Assembly: GCF_014647195.1 (NCBI RefSeq)
Contig: NZ_BMOS01000025.1
Location: 1-49,259, forward strand
From: Oceanobacillus indicireducens
Lineage (GTDB): Bacteria > Bacillota > Bacilli > Bacillales > Amphibacillaceae
Length of the DNA stretch: 49,259 nt
Reading direction: 5' to 3'
The notes under the pieces: model-generated
Databases searched by the model: none
Seen by the model: the letters and a program-made list of their open reading frames with translations, nothing else
What the model was told of the DNA's origin: nothing
Program-made: the position numbers and the translations under genes
Part shown: piece by piece, positions 35,747 to 45,077 of the stretch
Layout: every line of letters starts with the position of its first letter
Position numbering within the stretch: the stretch's first letter is position 1

Positions 35747-36646
35747 TTACTTAGTGTTGAACCATAAGCGTTGATGGTCCTTTTCAGTTGGGTCAACCGG
35801 ATATTCAAATGGTACATCATTAATTGTTATATCCAAGTTGGGCGTGCTGCCGATATTTAAAAAGATTGATTCTTGGCCAGTAACATCTACTTCTACCGGT
35901 GAATTATCAGAAGTAACAAAGCCTCCGTAAAAAACTTCCCCGGCACTGTTCTTCACATCAAGCCAAACACTTGACTCGGATTCAAATTGGAAGATTAACT
36001 TATCTCCGGGATTTGTAATGGCAACAGTCGATTCAGGCGGAGATCCGGTACCGACTTCTTCCACTTCAAAAGTTATTTCTTCTGTTTCTTCTTCAGTAGA
36101 ATCTTCTTCCTTCTCCTCTTCCTCGGCATCATCCGTTGCATCATCTTCTTTTGCGCTGTTTCCTTCTGCACCTGAGGCGTCTTGGTTATTCTCACTAGGG
36201 TCCTTAATAATTACTTCATCCGATTCTTCAATCTCCTGCGGGTCGTTAGGTGAATAGGATTGGTAATAAAACCAAATCCCCGCCCCAATAATACCGATAA
36301 TTAGGAGGACGACAATAATTTTAGGTAACACGGAAAAGAATGCTCCTGATCGTTCAGCTGCATTTTCCTTTGAGCGTTCAACTCGTGTATATTGGATTTC
36401 GCTCTCTGTTTCAGATTTTGGAATTTCTTCTTTATGTTCTTTTAACAATTCATCGGAATCGAGCCCAACTGCTGTTGCATATTCTTTAATAAAAGCTCGA
36501 GCATAAAACTTTCCAGGGAGCAGATGGAAATTTCCTTCTTCAATTGCAACTAAATATCTCTTCTGTATCTTCGTCGTTTCCTGTAAACTTTCCAATGAAA
36601 GGCCTTTTGCGATTCTCGCTTCCTTCAGCCTAGCACCCACATCCAT
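35747..36646 (-). CDS. ymfM: RodZ-like helix-turn-helix membrane protein (YmfM)
   Basis: This 299-residue protein has an N-terminal Xre-type helix-turn-helix (residues 3-65, GARLKEARIAKGLSLESLQ) and one membrane helix (about 108-128). A very acidic Glu/Asp linker (about 135-195) and an extracytoplasmic DUF4115-like domain complete the RodZ layout. RodZ links MreB filaments to the elongasome in rod-shaped bacteria. ATG at 36646 was chosen because GGAAGGTG lies six bases before it. Confidence 0.9.
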   Translation of the reverse strand: MDVGARLKEARIAKGLSLESLQETTKIQKRYLVAIEEGNFHLLPGKFYARAFIKEYATAVGLDSDELLKEHKEEIPKSETESEIQYTRVERSKENAAERSGAFFSVLPKIIVVLLIIGIIGAGIWFYYQSYSPNDPQEIEESDEVIIKDPSENNQDASGAEGNSAKEDDATDDAEEEEKEEDSTEEETEEITFEVEEVGTGSPPESTVAITNPGDKLIFQFESESSVWLDVKNSAGEVFYGGFVTSDNSPVEVDVTGQESIFLNIGSTPNLDITINDVPFEYPVDPTEKDHQRLWFNTK

Positions 36647-36663
36647 AATTAACACCTTCCATC

Positions 36664-37452
36664 TTAAATATCAAACATGTTAAAGCCACCACTTGAACCA
36701 AATGTTTGATTTTCAATTGATTCATATGTAATTTCTTCTTCTTTGTGGCTTCTTAATTCAATAATATAATCAAAATCATCTAACGTATATTCCGTGGCCT
36801 GAACAAATATGTCAGGATGTTCCACAACTTTTACAGCAGGAAGCTGCATCACTTCTCGAATGAGACGCCAATGCTCTTCATTTGCCCGTTTTTTTGAAAC
36901 AACACCATCTATAATAAAAATATTGTCTTTATCATACTCTCCGGCAATTAATTTATTTCTTACCGTTTGCTTTATCATGGTACTTGAGACGAACAACCAG
37001 CGTTTATTGGAAGAGACACTTGCTGCAACAATCGATTCAGTTTTACCTACCCGCGGCATCCCCCTGACACCGATCAGCTTATGGCCATCCTGCTTAAATA
37101 ATTCTGCCATGAAATCAACAAGAATACCGAGTTCATTTCTCACAAAGCGCACTGTTTTTCGGTCATTATCCGTATGAATATATTTACCGTGACGCACAGC
37201 CATCCGGTCTTTTAATTTTGGTTTTCGGATTTTAAGAACCTTTATAATATCAACGGTTTCCAGAATGGAAGCTAATCTTTTAATATTCTCATCCCGTTCA
37301 GAAAGCAGTAGTAGGCATCTTCTGGAGTTCTCAAGGCCATTAATCGTAATAATGTTAATTGAGAGCATACCTAACAGGGATGAAATGTCCCCTAATAAAC
37401 CTGGACGATTAATCTGATTCTCATATTCAAGATACCATTCTGTTCTTTCCAT
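36664..37452 (-). CDS. ymfK: YmfK, DUF3388 family protein
   Basis: This 262-residue protein matches YmfK/DUF3388. The N-terminus (YLEYENQINRPGLLGDISSLLGML) reads as an ACT-like domain, and a P-loop-like segment (VRGMPRVGKTESIVAASV) lies near residue 130. The function is unknown. It lies 17 bp upstream of ymfM in the conserved ymfF-to-ymfM order. The ACT-like and nucleotide-binding readings are my inference. Confidence 0.85.
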   Translation of the reverse strand: MERTEWYLEYENQINRPGLLGDISSLLGMLSINIITINGLENSRRCLLLLSERDENIKRLASILETVDIIKVLKIRKPKLKDRMAVRHGKYIHTDNDRKTVRFVRNELGILVDFMAELFKQDGHKLIGVRGMPRVGKTESIVAASVSSNKRWLFVSSTMIKQTVRNKLIAGEYDKDNIFIIDGVVSKKRANEEHWRLIREVMQLPAVKVVEHPDIFVQATEYTLDDFDYIIELRSHKEEEITYESIENQTFGSSGGFNMFDI

Positions 37453-37563
37453 CTTCCGGTCTCCTTTACAAACGGGGAATGGCGTTTGTATGAAATGATG
37501 AATAATCTATTTATACTATAAATGATTTTTTAAAAAGTGAAAAGCGAAATAGCGAACAAATTG

Positions 37564-37601
37564 AAAAAGAAGCTATATAGATTAACTATACAGCTTCTTT
37601 A
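37564..37601 (-). terminator. Terminator of ymfJ
   Basis: AAAGAAGCT pairs with AGCTTCTTT around an inner CTATA/TATAG arm, followed on the minus strand by a U-tract. Confidence 0.85.
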
Positions 37602-37606
37602 ACGAA

Positions 37607-37870
37607 TTATCCATTATTATTTCCTTGTTGTTCAACCAATCTCACCATGGAGCTTGCAATTGCTTGTTGCTCCTCCTCAGAAGCGGCATTCCACAGTTCT
37701 TTCAGTACTGCTTCTTCTTTATTCTTTGCATCTACATTCGATGCAAGATAGTCCCCCACTTCTTGAGCGAAGTTCGTAATGGTTTCATGATTCATCCCAC
37801 TAGATTTCGCTTGCTGCAAGCGATTAGCAAGAAATCCTTTCCATGAATCGAAATTATCGAGAATGGACAT
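37607..37870 (-). CDS. ymfJ: YmfJ, DUF3243 family protein
   Basis: This 87-residue helical protein starts MSILDNFDSWKGFLANRLQQAKSSGM and matches DUF3243. The function is unknown. ATG at 37870 was chosen because AAGGAGG lies seven to eight bases upstream; a longer N-terminal extension is not typical of the family. It lies between ymfI and ymfK, as in B. subtilis. Confidence 0.9.
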   Translation of the reverse strand: MSILDNFDSWKGFLANRLQQAKSSGMNHETITNFAQEVGDYLASNVDAKNKEEAVLKELWNAASEEEQQAIASSMVRLVEQQGNNNG

Positions 37871-37954
37871 TGATTTAGCCTCCTTTTTATTACAACCGTA
37901 TGCACCTATAGTATTCAACATCTACTTCTGCTTTATGCACCGGAAACGAGTTGG

Positions 37955-38674
37955 CTAAATCATCCATCCCCCGGTAACCGGAAGAATCTGGCCGTTTAAA
38001 TATGGTGTCGGACAATCCATAACATAGCTTACAGCTTCTGCGACCTCATGTGGAGAGCCTGCCCGCTTTAACGGAATTGCTTCGTAAATTTCAGCCCTTT
38101 CCTCCGCCAGTAAAGATCCGTTCATTTTCGTATCGATGAATCCTGGACTAACTGCATTTACTGTCACGTTACTTGCCGCTACCTCTTTAGCAAGTGCCTT
38201 CACGAAACTGTTCTGTGCCCCTTTTACGGTTGAATAGAGCACTTCATTGCTCGCTCCTACTTCTCCCCAGATGGAAGTGATAAAGATCAGCCTGCCAAAT
38301 TGATTCCTAATCATGCTTGGTAGTAACTCATGCGTTATTTTAAGTGGTGCATGTACATGGAGAGTGAGCATCTCGGTAAAGCTATCTTCATCCACGTCCT
38401 GGAATAAGCCGAATTCTGTTTTCCCGCTTGCAAAAATAATACTGTCGACCTGAAAAACAAGACTCGAAAGCAGCTTATTTATCCCCTCTCCTGTTGAGAG
38501 ATCAGCTTGGATAATCTGCAAAACCTGATCACTTGCAAATTCTTCCGCCAACTTTGTAATAACGGAAATGTTGGAATGGTAATGAAGAATTAATTGATCC
38601 CCTTTTTTCACGCGCTGTTTGGCAATAGCTATTCCGATATCACCACTTGCACCAATGATTAAAACATTTTGCAT
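37955..38674 (-). CDS. ymfI: YmfI, SDR-family EF-P 5-aminopentanone reductase
   Basis: This 239-residue short-chain dehydrogenase has the Rossmann motif GASGDIGIAIA and the catalytic YxxxK (YSTVKGAQNSF), preceded by a conserved Ser (FITSIWGE). In B. subtilis YmfI reduces 5-aminopentanone on Lys32 of elongation factor P to 5-aminopentanol, a modification needed for polyproline translation and swarming. It starts three bases after the ymfH stop, so the two are coupled. Confidence 0.9.
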   Translation of the reverse strand: MQNVLIIGASGDIGIAIAKQRVKKGDQLILHYHSNISVITKLAEEFASDQVLQIIQADLSTGEGINKLLSSLVFQVDSIIFASGKTEFGLFQDVDEDSFTEMLTLHVHAPLKITHELLPSMIRNQFGRLIFITSIWGEVGASNEVLYSTVKGAQNSFVKALAKEVAASNVTVNAVSPGFIDTKMNGSLLAEERAEIYEAIPLKRAGSPHEVAEAVSYVMDCPTPYLNGQILPVTGGWMI

Positions 38675-38677
38675 GAT

Positions 38678-39961
38678 TTAAGCCTGCTTGATCGTACAAA
38701 CTGCAAGCTGGTCTTCTTTAATCCATTCCTTTAGAAACTCATTGACATCCGCTGTAGTCAACGCTTCAATTTGTGGGATGACATCAAAGAAATTAATACC
38801 GTGACGATGATAATCGATAAAATTGTTGGCAATATACTCTAGCGAATTCATGGCGCGAAGTATCTGGCCGATTTTCTTTTTCTGCATTCGACGAAACGCT
38901 TCGTCCGTTATTTCTGCATGAGTTGTTGAGAGTAGTAATTCCTTCACTTTAGCGGCAAAATCTTCTGGTCTTGCCGTGTTACCGCCAATTAATGAATAGC
39001 CGAAGCTCGTTTCTAAATTCGTTTCAAAAGAGAAGCTTCCATCAATCAATTCATCTTTATACAATTCTTGATAAAACTCGCCACCTCTTGCAAAGTAATG
39101 ATCTAGGACCATCGTTGTAAGCAGTTCTTTTTTCAAAAATGCTTCTTTATCTAAATGGCTGCTCGACTCTTTAATTCCAACCGTACACTTTGGAATTGAA
39201 ACTGGCATCTTGATTTCCTTGTATTTCTCTGCAACTTCTTCCGGCTCATCTGGAAATTCTCGCTTGATTTCCGCGATATCCGCAAAGCGTTTTCCTGCTT
39301 GATTTTCTTCAATTAGTTGGGACAATGATTCCGCGTTAATATTTCCAATGATGAACAAGGTCATGTTTTCAGGATGATAAAACGTGTTGTAGCACGTATA
39401 TAAATCATCTTTCGTGATCTTCATGATGGAATCAACCGTTCCTGCAATATCAATATTTACCGGATGATTTTTAAACAAAGCTTGGATGGTACCCATGAAA
39501 GACTGCCAATCCGGCTGGTCATCATACATATTGATTTCTTGTGCGATGATTCCTTTTTCCTTTTCCACTGTTTGTTCGGTGAAATAAGGGTCCTGCACAA
39601 AGTCCAGCAATATCTCCACATTTTTCTCAATATGATTGGTTGCAGCGAATAAATAAGCGGTCTTCGTAAAAGAAGTGAATGCGTTGGCAGAAGCACCTAG
39701 CTTACCAAAGTCAGCAAATACATCTCCATCTTCTTTCTCAAATAATTTATGTTCAAGGAAATGGGCCACCCCATCTGGTACAGTTACTGCTTCCGATTCA
39801 CCAATCGGAACAAATCGCAGGTCGATGGAGCCATAATTTGTTGTAAAGATTGCATAAGCTTTCTCCATTTCCGGTCGTGGCATGAGAAAAACAGATAAGC
39901 CGTTATCTAGCTTTTGGGAGTAAATAACTTCATCAATGTCTGTATATGTCTTCTTATTCAT
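38678..39961 (-). CDS. ymfH: YmfH, M16-family zinc peptidase
   Basis: This 427-residue peptidase has the inverted zinc motif HxxEH at residues 67-71 (VAHFLEHKLFE), with a downstream glutamate in KEKGIIAQEINMY. It is the catalytic half of a pair with YmfF. Related M16 pairs (for example AlbE/AlbF) process peptides. The ymfF stop overlaps its start by eight bases, indicating translational coupling and 1:1 production. Confidence 0.9.
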   Translation of the reverse strand: MNKKTYTDIDEVIYSQKLDNGLSVFLMPRPEMEKAYAIFTTNYGSIDLRFVPIGESEAVTVPDGVAHFLEHKLFEKEDGDVFADFGKLGASANAFTSFTKTAYLFAATNHIEKNVEILLDFVQDPYFTEQTVEKEKGIIAQEINMYDDQPDWQSFMGTIQALFKNHPVNIDIAGTVDSIMKITKDDLYTCYNTFYHPENMTLFIIGNINAESLSQLIEENQAGKRFADIAEIKREFPDEPEEVAEKYKEIKMPVSIPKCTVGIKESSSHLDKEAFLKKELLTTMVLDHYFARGGEFYQELYKDELIDGSFSFETNLETSFGYSLIGGNTARPEDFAAKVKELLLSTTHAEITDEAFRRMQKKKIGQILRAMNSLEYIANNFIDYHRHGINFFDVIPQIEALTTADVNEFLKEWIKEDQLAVCTIKQA

Positions 39962-41243
39962 TTACTTCTCCTCCTTGTGCAGTGAGAAGATATAATGTAT
40001 CTTCCTCGATTCGTTCACCAACACGAATCACATCTTCTTTTGTTACTGCGGAAATATTATCAATAATTTCCTCCAGTGATCGGTCTGTTCCTGCAAGTTG
40101 TTGCTGATAAAATAATTCTACAAGACCATGAGGATTATCCATTGTTTCCCGTAAAGAATGGATAATCATATCCTTCGCTTCGTTCATTTCCTGTTCTGAA
40201 AAATTCCCTGCCTTCATTTCTGTCATTTGCTCCCGGATGATATCCCGTGCTTTTTCGTAATCTTCCGGTGCGATTCCGCTTAATACGAAGAGAAGCCCCT
40301 TATGACTCTCCACCTGGGAAGAAGCATAATAAGCTAAACTATTTTTCTCCCGCACATTCATGAAAAGTTTCGAACTAGGGAAACCGCCAAATAAGCCATT
40401 GAATACTTGTAGAGCAGGATAATCTTCATCAGAATACACCGTATGCGTACGATAGCCGATATGGAGCTTTGCCTGTTGAATCGGCTCTTCTTCTATAATT
40501 TCTTTCGGTTCCTTTACTTGTTTCGGTTCCGGGCGATTACTTACTTCGGCTGCTGATCCTTCTTCTTGTTTAAAAGTTGAAATGATTATTTTTTCCATCG
40601 CTTCGGTGTCCATATCACCTACGACATAAATATCGAATCGATCCTCTTTCAGCATCTCAAGATAGTAATTGTATAAACCTTCAGCAGTAATTGCATCAAG
40701 GTCTTCTTCATACCCATTCACGTGAATAGAAAAAGCTTCATTTTTACACATTTCATCAATTAGGCGGCCATTGGCATAACGGATCTTATCATCGCGAATC
40801 GCTTGGATCCTCTGTTTTAATGTAGCTTTTTCCCGTTTAACGATTGCCTCAGAAAATTTGTTGTTCTCAAGATACGGTTCATAAATCATTTCGGCGAGCA
40901 GTTGCAATGCTTCTTCTGTTACAGCTTCCTTGTCCGGAAGATAGCGCTCATTTGCCACTTCAAGGCGGAAACTCATCACATGCTCCTCGCCCCGCTTCGC
41001 CCCATCAACAAAGAGAACGGAGCCATACAGGTCATCAAGTTTTAATTGGAGCTCGGTCCGACTCGGATAATTCTTAGTCGCTTCCCGCAGCACGTTTTGC
41101 AATAATGCTCGTTTCGATATCGTCTCTCTTTTTAATGGTGCTTTAAGTTTGACGACAAAGGTTAATGTTTTAAATTTTTTCGTAGGTATAAAATGAATAT
41201 TGTAGCCATTTTTATTAACGGTCTGTTCTACAAGCAAATTCAT
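39954..41243 (-). CDS. ymfF: YmfF, M16-family non-catalytic partner
   Basis: This 429-residue protein has the M16 two-domain fold but no HxxEH in the expected place (about residues 45-75), where the sequence reads LLQNVLREATKNYPSR. It is therefore a pseudo-peptidase, by analogy with other M16 heterodimers, and probably pairs with YmfH to form one active chamber. It is the first gene of the ymfF-ymfH-ymfI group. Confidence 0.88.
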   Translation of the reverse strand: MNLLVEQTVNKNGYNIHFIPTKKFKTLTFVVKLKAPLKRETISKRALLQNVLREATKNYPSRTELQLKLDDLYGSVLFVDGAKRGEEHVMSFRLEVANERYLPDKEAVTEEALQLLAEMIYEPYLENNKFSEAIVKREKATLKQRIQAIRDDKIRYANGRLIDEMCKNEAFSIHVNGYEEDLDAITAEGLYNYYLEMLKEDRFDIYVVGDMDTEAMEKIIISTFKQEEGSAAEVSNRPEPKQVKEPKEIIEEEPIQQAKLHIGYRTHTVYSDEDYPALQVFNGLFGGFPSSKLFMNVREKNSLAYYASSQVESHKGLLFVLSGIAPEDYEKARDIIREQMTEMKAGNFSEQEMNEAKDMIIHSLRETMDNPHGLVELFYQQQLAGTDRSLEEIIDNISAVTKEDVIRVGERIEEDTLYLLTAQGGEVNE

Positions 41244-41369
41244 GAAACAGCCTCCTATGTTCTGTGTTTTTACTCTTATTAAATATTCTACACATCTTTC
41301 AAACGTTCATCCATTAAAACATATTAAACTTTTTACATAATCTGATTCTATGTTGCAAGAAGTAAATTC

Positions 41370-41516
41370 TTTCCGACTCCGCAGCGAGCTGCCCGCGAGG
41401 TAGACTAAGAACGCTCTCGTATGTGGCAACGTCTGCATTAGCGCGTCCTGTGCGTCGAGGCTCACCAGCCGCCCGCGGAAAGCAAGAGGTAGCGGGACTG
41501 CGAACCTCCAATGAAG
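41370..41516. repeat. Palindromic element 4, degenerate
   Basis: The right half (GGCTCACCAGCCGCCCGCGG, then AAAGC, AAGAGGTAGCGGGACTGCGA and ACCTCCA) matches the right half of element 3. The left half is diverged and the arms pair poorly. It occupies the 41244-41534 gap between ymfF and spoIIIE. No gene is supported there. Confidence 0.7.
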
Positions 41517-41534
41517 CAATTTTCATTTCATAAG

Positions 41535-41570
41535 AAAAAACTGACTTGTATGGTGGCAAGTCAGTTTTTT
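41535..41570 (-). terminator. Terminator of spoIIIE
   Basis: AAAAAACTGACTTG (41535-41548) pairs with CAAGTCAGTTTTTT (41557-41570). Confidence 0.92.
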
Positions 41571-41572
41571 GA

Positions 41573-43861
41573 TTAGACGGATGGTGCTTCTTCTTCTGTT
41601 TCTGTTTTGGAAACGAGGACAGTTCGTGGTTTGCTGCCTTCATATGGTCCAACGATGCCTCTTGCTTCCATTGCGTCGATTAGTCTCGCCGCACGTGTAT
41701 AGCCGATGCGGAAGCGGCGCTGGAGCATCGAAACACTTGCGCTTTGCAGTTCAATGATAAGTTCCACTGCTTCTTCATAGAGCTCATCATCTACCTCTTC
41801 CACCACTTCATTCGTTTCTTCTGGAATCATTTCCTCTTGATAAGATGCTTTTTGCTGGTCAATACAATGATCAACGACACGCTCTACTTCTTCATCAGAG
41901 AGAAATGCCCCTTGAACACGGACTGGCTTAGATGAGCCAACTGGCATGAACAGCATGTCCCCGCGGCCTAATAATTTCTCCGCTCCGCCGGAATCGAGGA
42001 TCGTCCGGGAATCCGTCTGTGAAGAGACACTAAAAGCAATTCGGGATGGAATATTTGCTTTAATGACTCCCGTAATAACGTCTACAGAAGGTCGCTGTGT
42101 TGCAATGATGAGATGGATTCCAGCTGCACGGGCCATTTGGGCAAGTCGTGTAATTGCATCTTCCACATCATTTGAAGCAACCATCATCAGATCTGCCAAT
42201 TCATCGACAATAACAACAATATATGGCAGTTCAGCTTCCGTTTCTTCCTCCGTTGCTGTTTGATTATATTTTCTTATATATTCGTTATAGCCTTGAATAT
42301 TACGTGTACCAGAATCGGAAAACAGATCATATCTCCGCTCCATTTCTGCAACAACTTTCTTTAAGGCGCGGGAGGCTTTCTTCGGATCTGTTACAACCGG
42401 CGCAAGTAAATGCGGTATTCCGTTATAAACATTCAATTCTACTTTCTTCGGATCAATCATCATCATTTTCACTTCATGGGGTTTCGTACGCATGAGAAGG
42501 GTTGTAATGATTCCATTCACACAAACACTCTTCCCGCTCCCCGTTGCCCCAGCGATCAGTAAATGCGGCATTTTACTAAGTTCTGTCATAATCGCTTCAC
42601 CAGAAATATCTCTTCCAAGGCCAACTAATAGTTTAGAAGACTTATCACTAAGTGTGTCGTCCATCACTTCACGTAAAGAAACCATCGCTATTTCTTTATT
42701 AGGAACCTCAATTCCCACAGCAGATTTACCGGGGATCGGTGCTTCAATCCGAATATCTTTCGCCGCGAGGGCTAAAGCAATATCATCATGTAAGCTAACA
42801 ATCCGGCTTACTTTTACGCCAGCTTCCGGCGAAATTTCGTATTTCGTTACAGCGGGACCTACATTTACTTTGGTAACTTTCGCTTTAACTCCGAAGCTTT
42901 GGAAGGTTTTTTCCAATTTCCTTACCGTTGCCTGTACTTGCGATTTTTCATATTGTTGACTCGTTTTCACTGGTTCACTTAAGAGCTCAATCGGCGGAAG
43001 AATATATTCAGGATTTTCGCTTTCTGCCTGAGATAGCTCTGGCTCGTCAATATCTTCCTCTGCTTCGTCCTCCTCTTCCTCCTTGTCTACAGCTGTAACT
43101 GATGCAGCTTTAGGCTTCTCTTCCCGGTAGCTGATCTCCGTAAAGTCATTAATAAGAGGTTCTTCCTGGGCAGGGGTTGCATCCTCTATTTGCGCTTCGG
43201 AAGCATAAACCGGTTCATCCTTTTCCTTCCGATTCTCTTTATACGTCTGTAGCTTATCGCCCATATTCTTACCAAGCTTTTTCAGAGAGGTGAAAAACTT
43301 AGCTACAATGTCACCGAGTGAAACTTCGGTAATGAACAAGACTCCGATAATAATGGAAAAGACGGACACAATAATTGCACCGGCATAGGAAAACAAATAA
43401 TAAGTAAAAGCAAATAAAATGGCACCAACCATCCCACCGCCCGTACGGCTCGATGGCACTTGTCCGCTTATATAGGAAATATAATTATCCCAAGTAGCAG
43501 CAAGCACGGAAACATTCTGGCCTCCCTGTATAATTGGTTCATAGGTTTGGACATGTGTCAATAAAAGAACACCAGCAAATAAAATATAAAACCCGACTAT
43601 TTTTCTTGTAAAATAATTAGGGTATCTACGTTTAATTAATAAAACAATTCCCGTAACTAATAAAAAGATGGACGCAACAAAATACCAAATCCCTAGGAAA
43701 AAGTGAAAGAAATATTCTAACCAGCCAGGGATAGCTCCGTCACTAATGGCACTTGCTCCACTGCCAAAAATGGCTAAAAAGATAAATAATAGGCCTAATA
43801 ATTCATATTTTAATAGATTTGATTTTTTCTTAGATTTTCTTTTTCGTTTCTTTTTCGCCAT
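41573..43861 (-). CDS. spoIIIE: DNA translocase SpoIIIE (FtsK family)
   Basis: This 762-residue membrane-anchored ATPase pumps the forespore chromosome through the asymmetric septum. A basic N-terminus and four membrane helices (about residues 20-175) precede a charged linker (about 190-290). The motor domain has Walker A GATGSGKS and Walker [10 protein letters not shown]. The C-terminal gamma winged helix ([24 protein letters not shown]) reads SRS/KOPS sequences. ATG at 43861 was chosen because GAGGTGA lies five bases upstream. Confidence 0.97.
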   Translation of the reverse strand: MAKKKRKRKSKKKSNLLKYELLGLLFIFLAIFGSGASAISDGAIPGWLEYFFHFFLGIWYFVASIFLLVTGIVLLIKRRYPNYFTRKIVGFYILFAGVLLLTHVQTYEPIIQGGQNVSVLAATWDNYISYISGQVPSSRTGGGMVGAILFAFTYYLFSYAGAIIVSVFSIIIGVLFITEVSLGDIVAKFFTSLKKLGKNMGDKLQTYKENRKEKDEPVYASEAQIEDATPAQEEPLINDFTEISYREEKPKAASVTAVDKEEEEDEAEEDIDEPELSQAESENPEYILPPIELLSEPVKTSQQYEKSQVQATVRKLEKTFQSFGVKAKVTKVNVGPAVTKYEISPEAGVKVSRIVSLHDDIALALAAKDIRIEAPIPGKSAVGIEVPNKEIAMVSLREVMDDTLSDKSSKLLVGLGRDISGEAIMTELSKMPHLLIAGATGSGKSVCVNGIITTLLMRTKPHEVKMMMIDPKKVELNVYNGIPHLLAPVVTDPKKASRALKKVVAEMERRYDLFSDSGTRNIQGYNEYIRKYNQTATEEETEAELPYIVVIVDELADLMMVASNDVEDAITRLAQMARAAGIHLIIATQRPSVDVITGVIKANIPSRIAFSVSSQTDSRTILDSGGAEKLLGRGDMLFMPVGSSKPVRVQGAFLSDEEVERVVDHCIDQQKASYQEEMIPEETNEVVEEVDDELYEEAVELIIELQSASVSMLQRRFRIGYTRAARLIDAMEARGIVGPYEGSKPRTVLVSKTETEEEAPSV

Positions 43862-43920
43862 TTTCTCACCTCGCACTCGAACATTTATAACCCACTGCAT
43901 ATTATATTAGTTGAGTTTTA

Positions 43921-43952
43921 TAAAACCCTCACCTGATTGTTGGCAAGGGTTT
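43921..43952 (-). terminator. Terminator of the tepA-ylzJ operon
   Basis: On the minus strand AAACCCT and AGGGTTT form the stem, with inner CC/GG pairs, followed by TTTATAA. It lies downstream of ylzJ and upstream of spoIIIE. Confidence 0.75.
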
Positions 43953-44036
43953 GTCCGTTTAACTCATTTAATTATAGCATACTTCATCTCGTAATTTCCT
44001 ATTTCAGGGAAGGTTTCCATCTATAATTTCATACGG

Positions 44037-44243
44037 TTAATGCAAGGGGGCACCTGGTGAGTAATTGGCATTCAAATAATCATTCGGCTCTGTTGAAACT
44101 AATTGGGATAACTGATACTCTCCGCTTGGAAGCTTGTCGACATAGAACATTTTTCCTGCGTGGGTAATATAGGAGCGTTCCATTTGGGCTTCCTCTGGAT
44201 TTGCAAATACCTCTTCTAATTGTAACGGTGTATAGAAAATCAT
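44037..44243 (-). CDS. ylzJ: YlzJ-like protein
   Basis: This 68-residue protein matches YlzJ ([13 protein letters not shown] at the N-terminus, [18 protein letters not shown] near the C-terminus). The function is unknown. Its start overlaps the tepA stop by four bases, so the two are coupled, as in B. subtilis. Confidence 0.88.
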   Translation of the reverse strand: MIFYTPLQLEEVFANPEEAQMERSYITHAGKMFYVDKLPSGEYQLSQLVSTEPNDYLNANYSPGAPLH

Positions 44244-44959
44244 TGTAATATCTCACCTTCCTCACCTTTTTCCCCGATAAATTCGTTCATTTTTTCCATT
44301 GCTTCTTTTATTCCACCGACTGCATCAATTAATCCATGGGCTACTGCCTCTTTACCAACCACATTCGTACCAATATCTCTCGTTAAATTCCCTTTAGCAA
44401 ACATTAATTCTTTAAAAGTATCTTCTTTGATTTTTGAATGATTCATTACAAATTGTATCACTCGATCCTGCATCTTATCCAAGTATTCAAAAGTTTGGGG
44501 GACACCAATAACAAGTCCTGTTAACCGCACTGGATGGATCGTCATCGTTGCAGTTGGCACGATAAAAGAATAATCGGTTGCGACGGCAATTGGCACGCCA
44601 ATAGAATGCCCACCACCGAGCACAACAGAAACAGTCGGCTTCGATAACGATGAAATCATTTCAGCCAAGGCAAGGCCTGCCTCCACATCGCCGCCGACGG
44701 TGTTTAACAAAACGATGAGCCCCTCAATTTTTGGGTTCTGTTCAATTGCTACAAGTTGCGGGAGTAGATGTTCATATTTCGTCGTTTTATTCTGAGGTGG
44801 CAGCTGCATATGGCCTTCCACTTGACCGATGATTGTTAGGACATGAATATTCGATTCCCCAGTTTGAGCAATATTTGTTTGGCCCAGTGCTTGAATTTTC
44901 TCAACGATACTATCTGCCGGATTCTTTTGTTTCTCATCAGGGTTTAAATCTTTGTTCAT
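44240..44959 (-). CDS. tepA: TepA, ClpP-class translocation-enhancing protein
   Basis: This 239-residue cytoplasmic protein of the ClpP/TepA family has the nucleophile context [11 protein letters not shown] and a following catalytic His ([10 protein letters not shown]). TepA was described as improving preprotein translocation and degrading signal peptides in B. subtilis, and it contributes to spore development. The start has GGTGGAGG upstream. In B. subtilis the gene before it is rnjB; here it is dapG, behind a terminator. Confidence 0.93.
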   Translation of the reverse strand: MNKDLNPDEKQKNPADSIVEKIQALGQTNIAQTGESNIHVLTIIGQVEGHMQLPPQNKTTKYEHLLPQLVAIEQNPKIEGLIVLLNTVGGDVEAGLALAEMISSLSKPTVSVVLGGGHSIGVPIAVATDYSFIVPTATMTIHPVRLTGLVIGVPQTFEYLDKMQDRVIQFVMNHSKIKEDTFKELMFAKGNLTRDIGTNVVGKEAVAHGLIDAVGGIKEAMEKMNEFIGEKGEEGEILQ

Positions 44960-45040
44960 AAACGGATAACCTCCACCAATTTATCATTACATATAGTATG
45001 TTCATTGGTGAAGCGTTCCATGTATTGAGTACTCCATTTA

Positions 45041-45077
45041 AAAAGGACGGAGACAATAATTGTCTTCCGCCCTTAAA
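45041..45077 (-). terminator. Terminator of dapG
   Basis: An imperfect stem (AAGGaCGGAgACAAT with ATTGTCTTCCGCCCTT) lies directly after the dapG stop, with a T-rich flank on the minus strand. It separates dapG from tepA. Confidence 0.8.
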
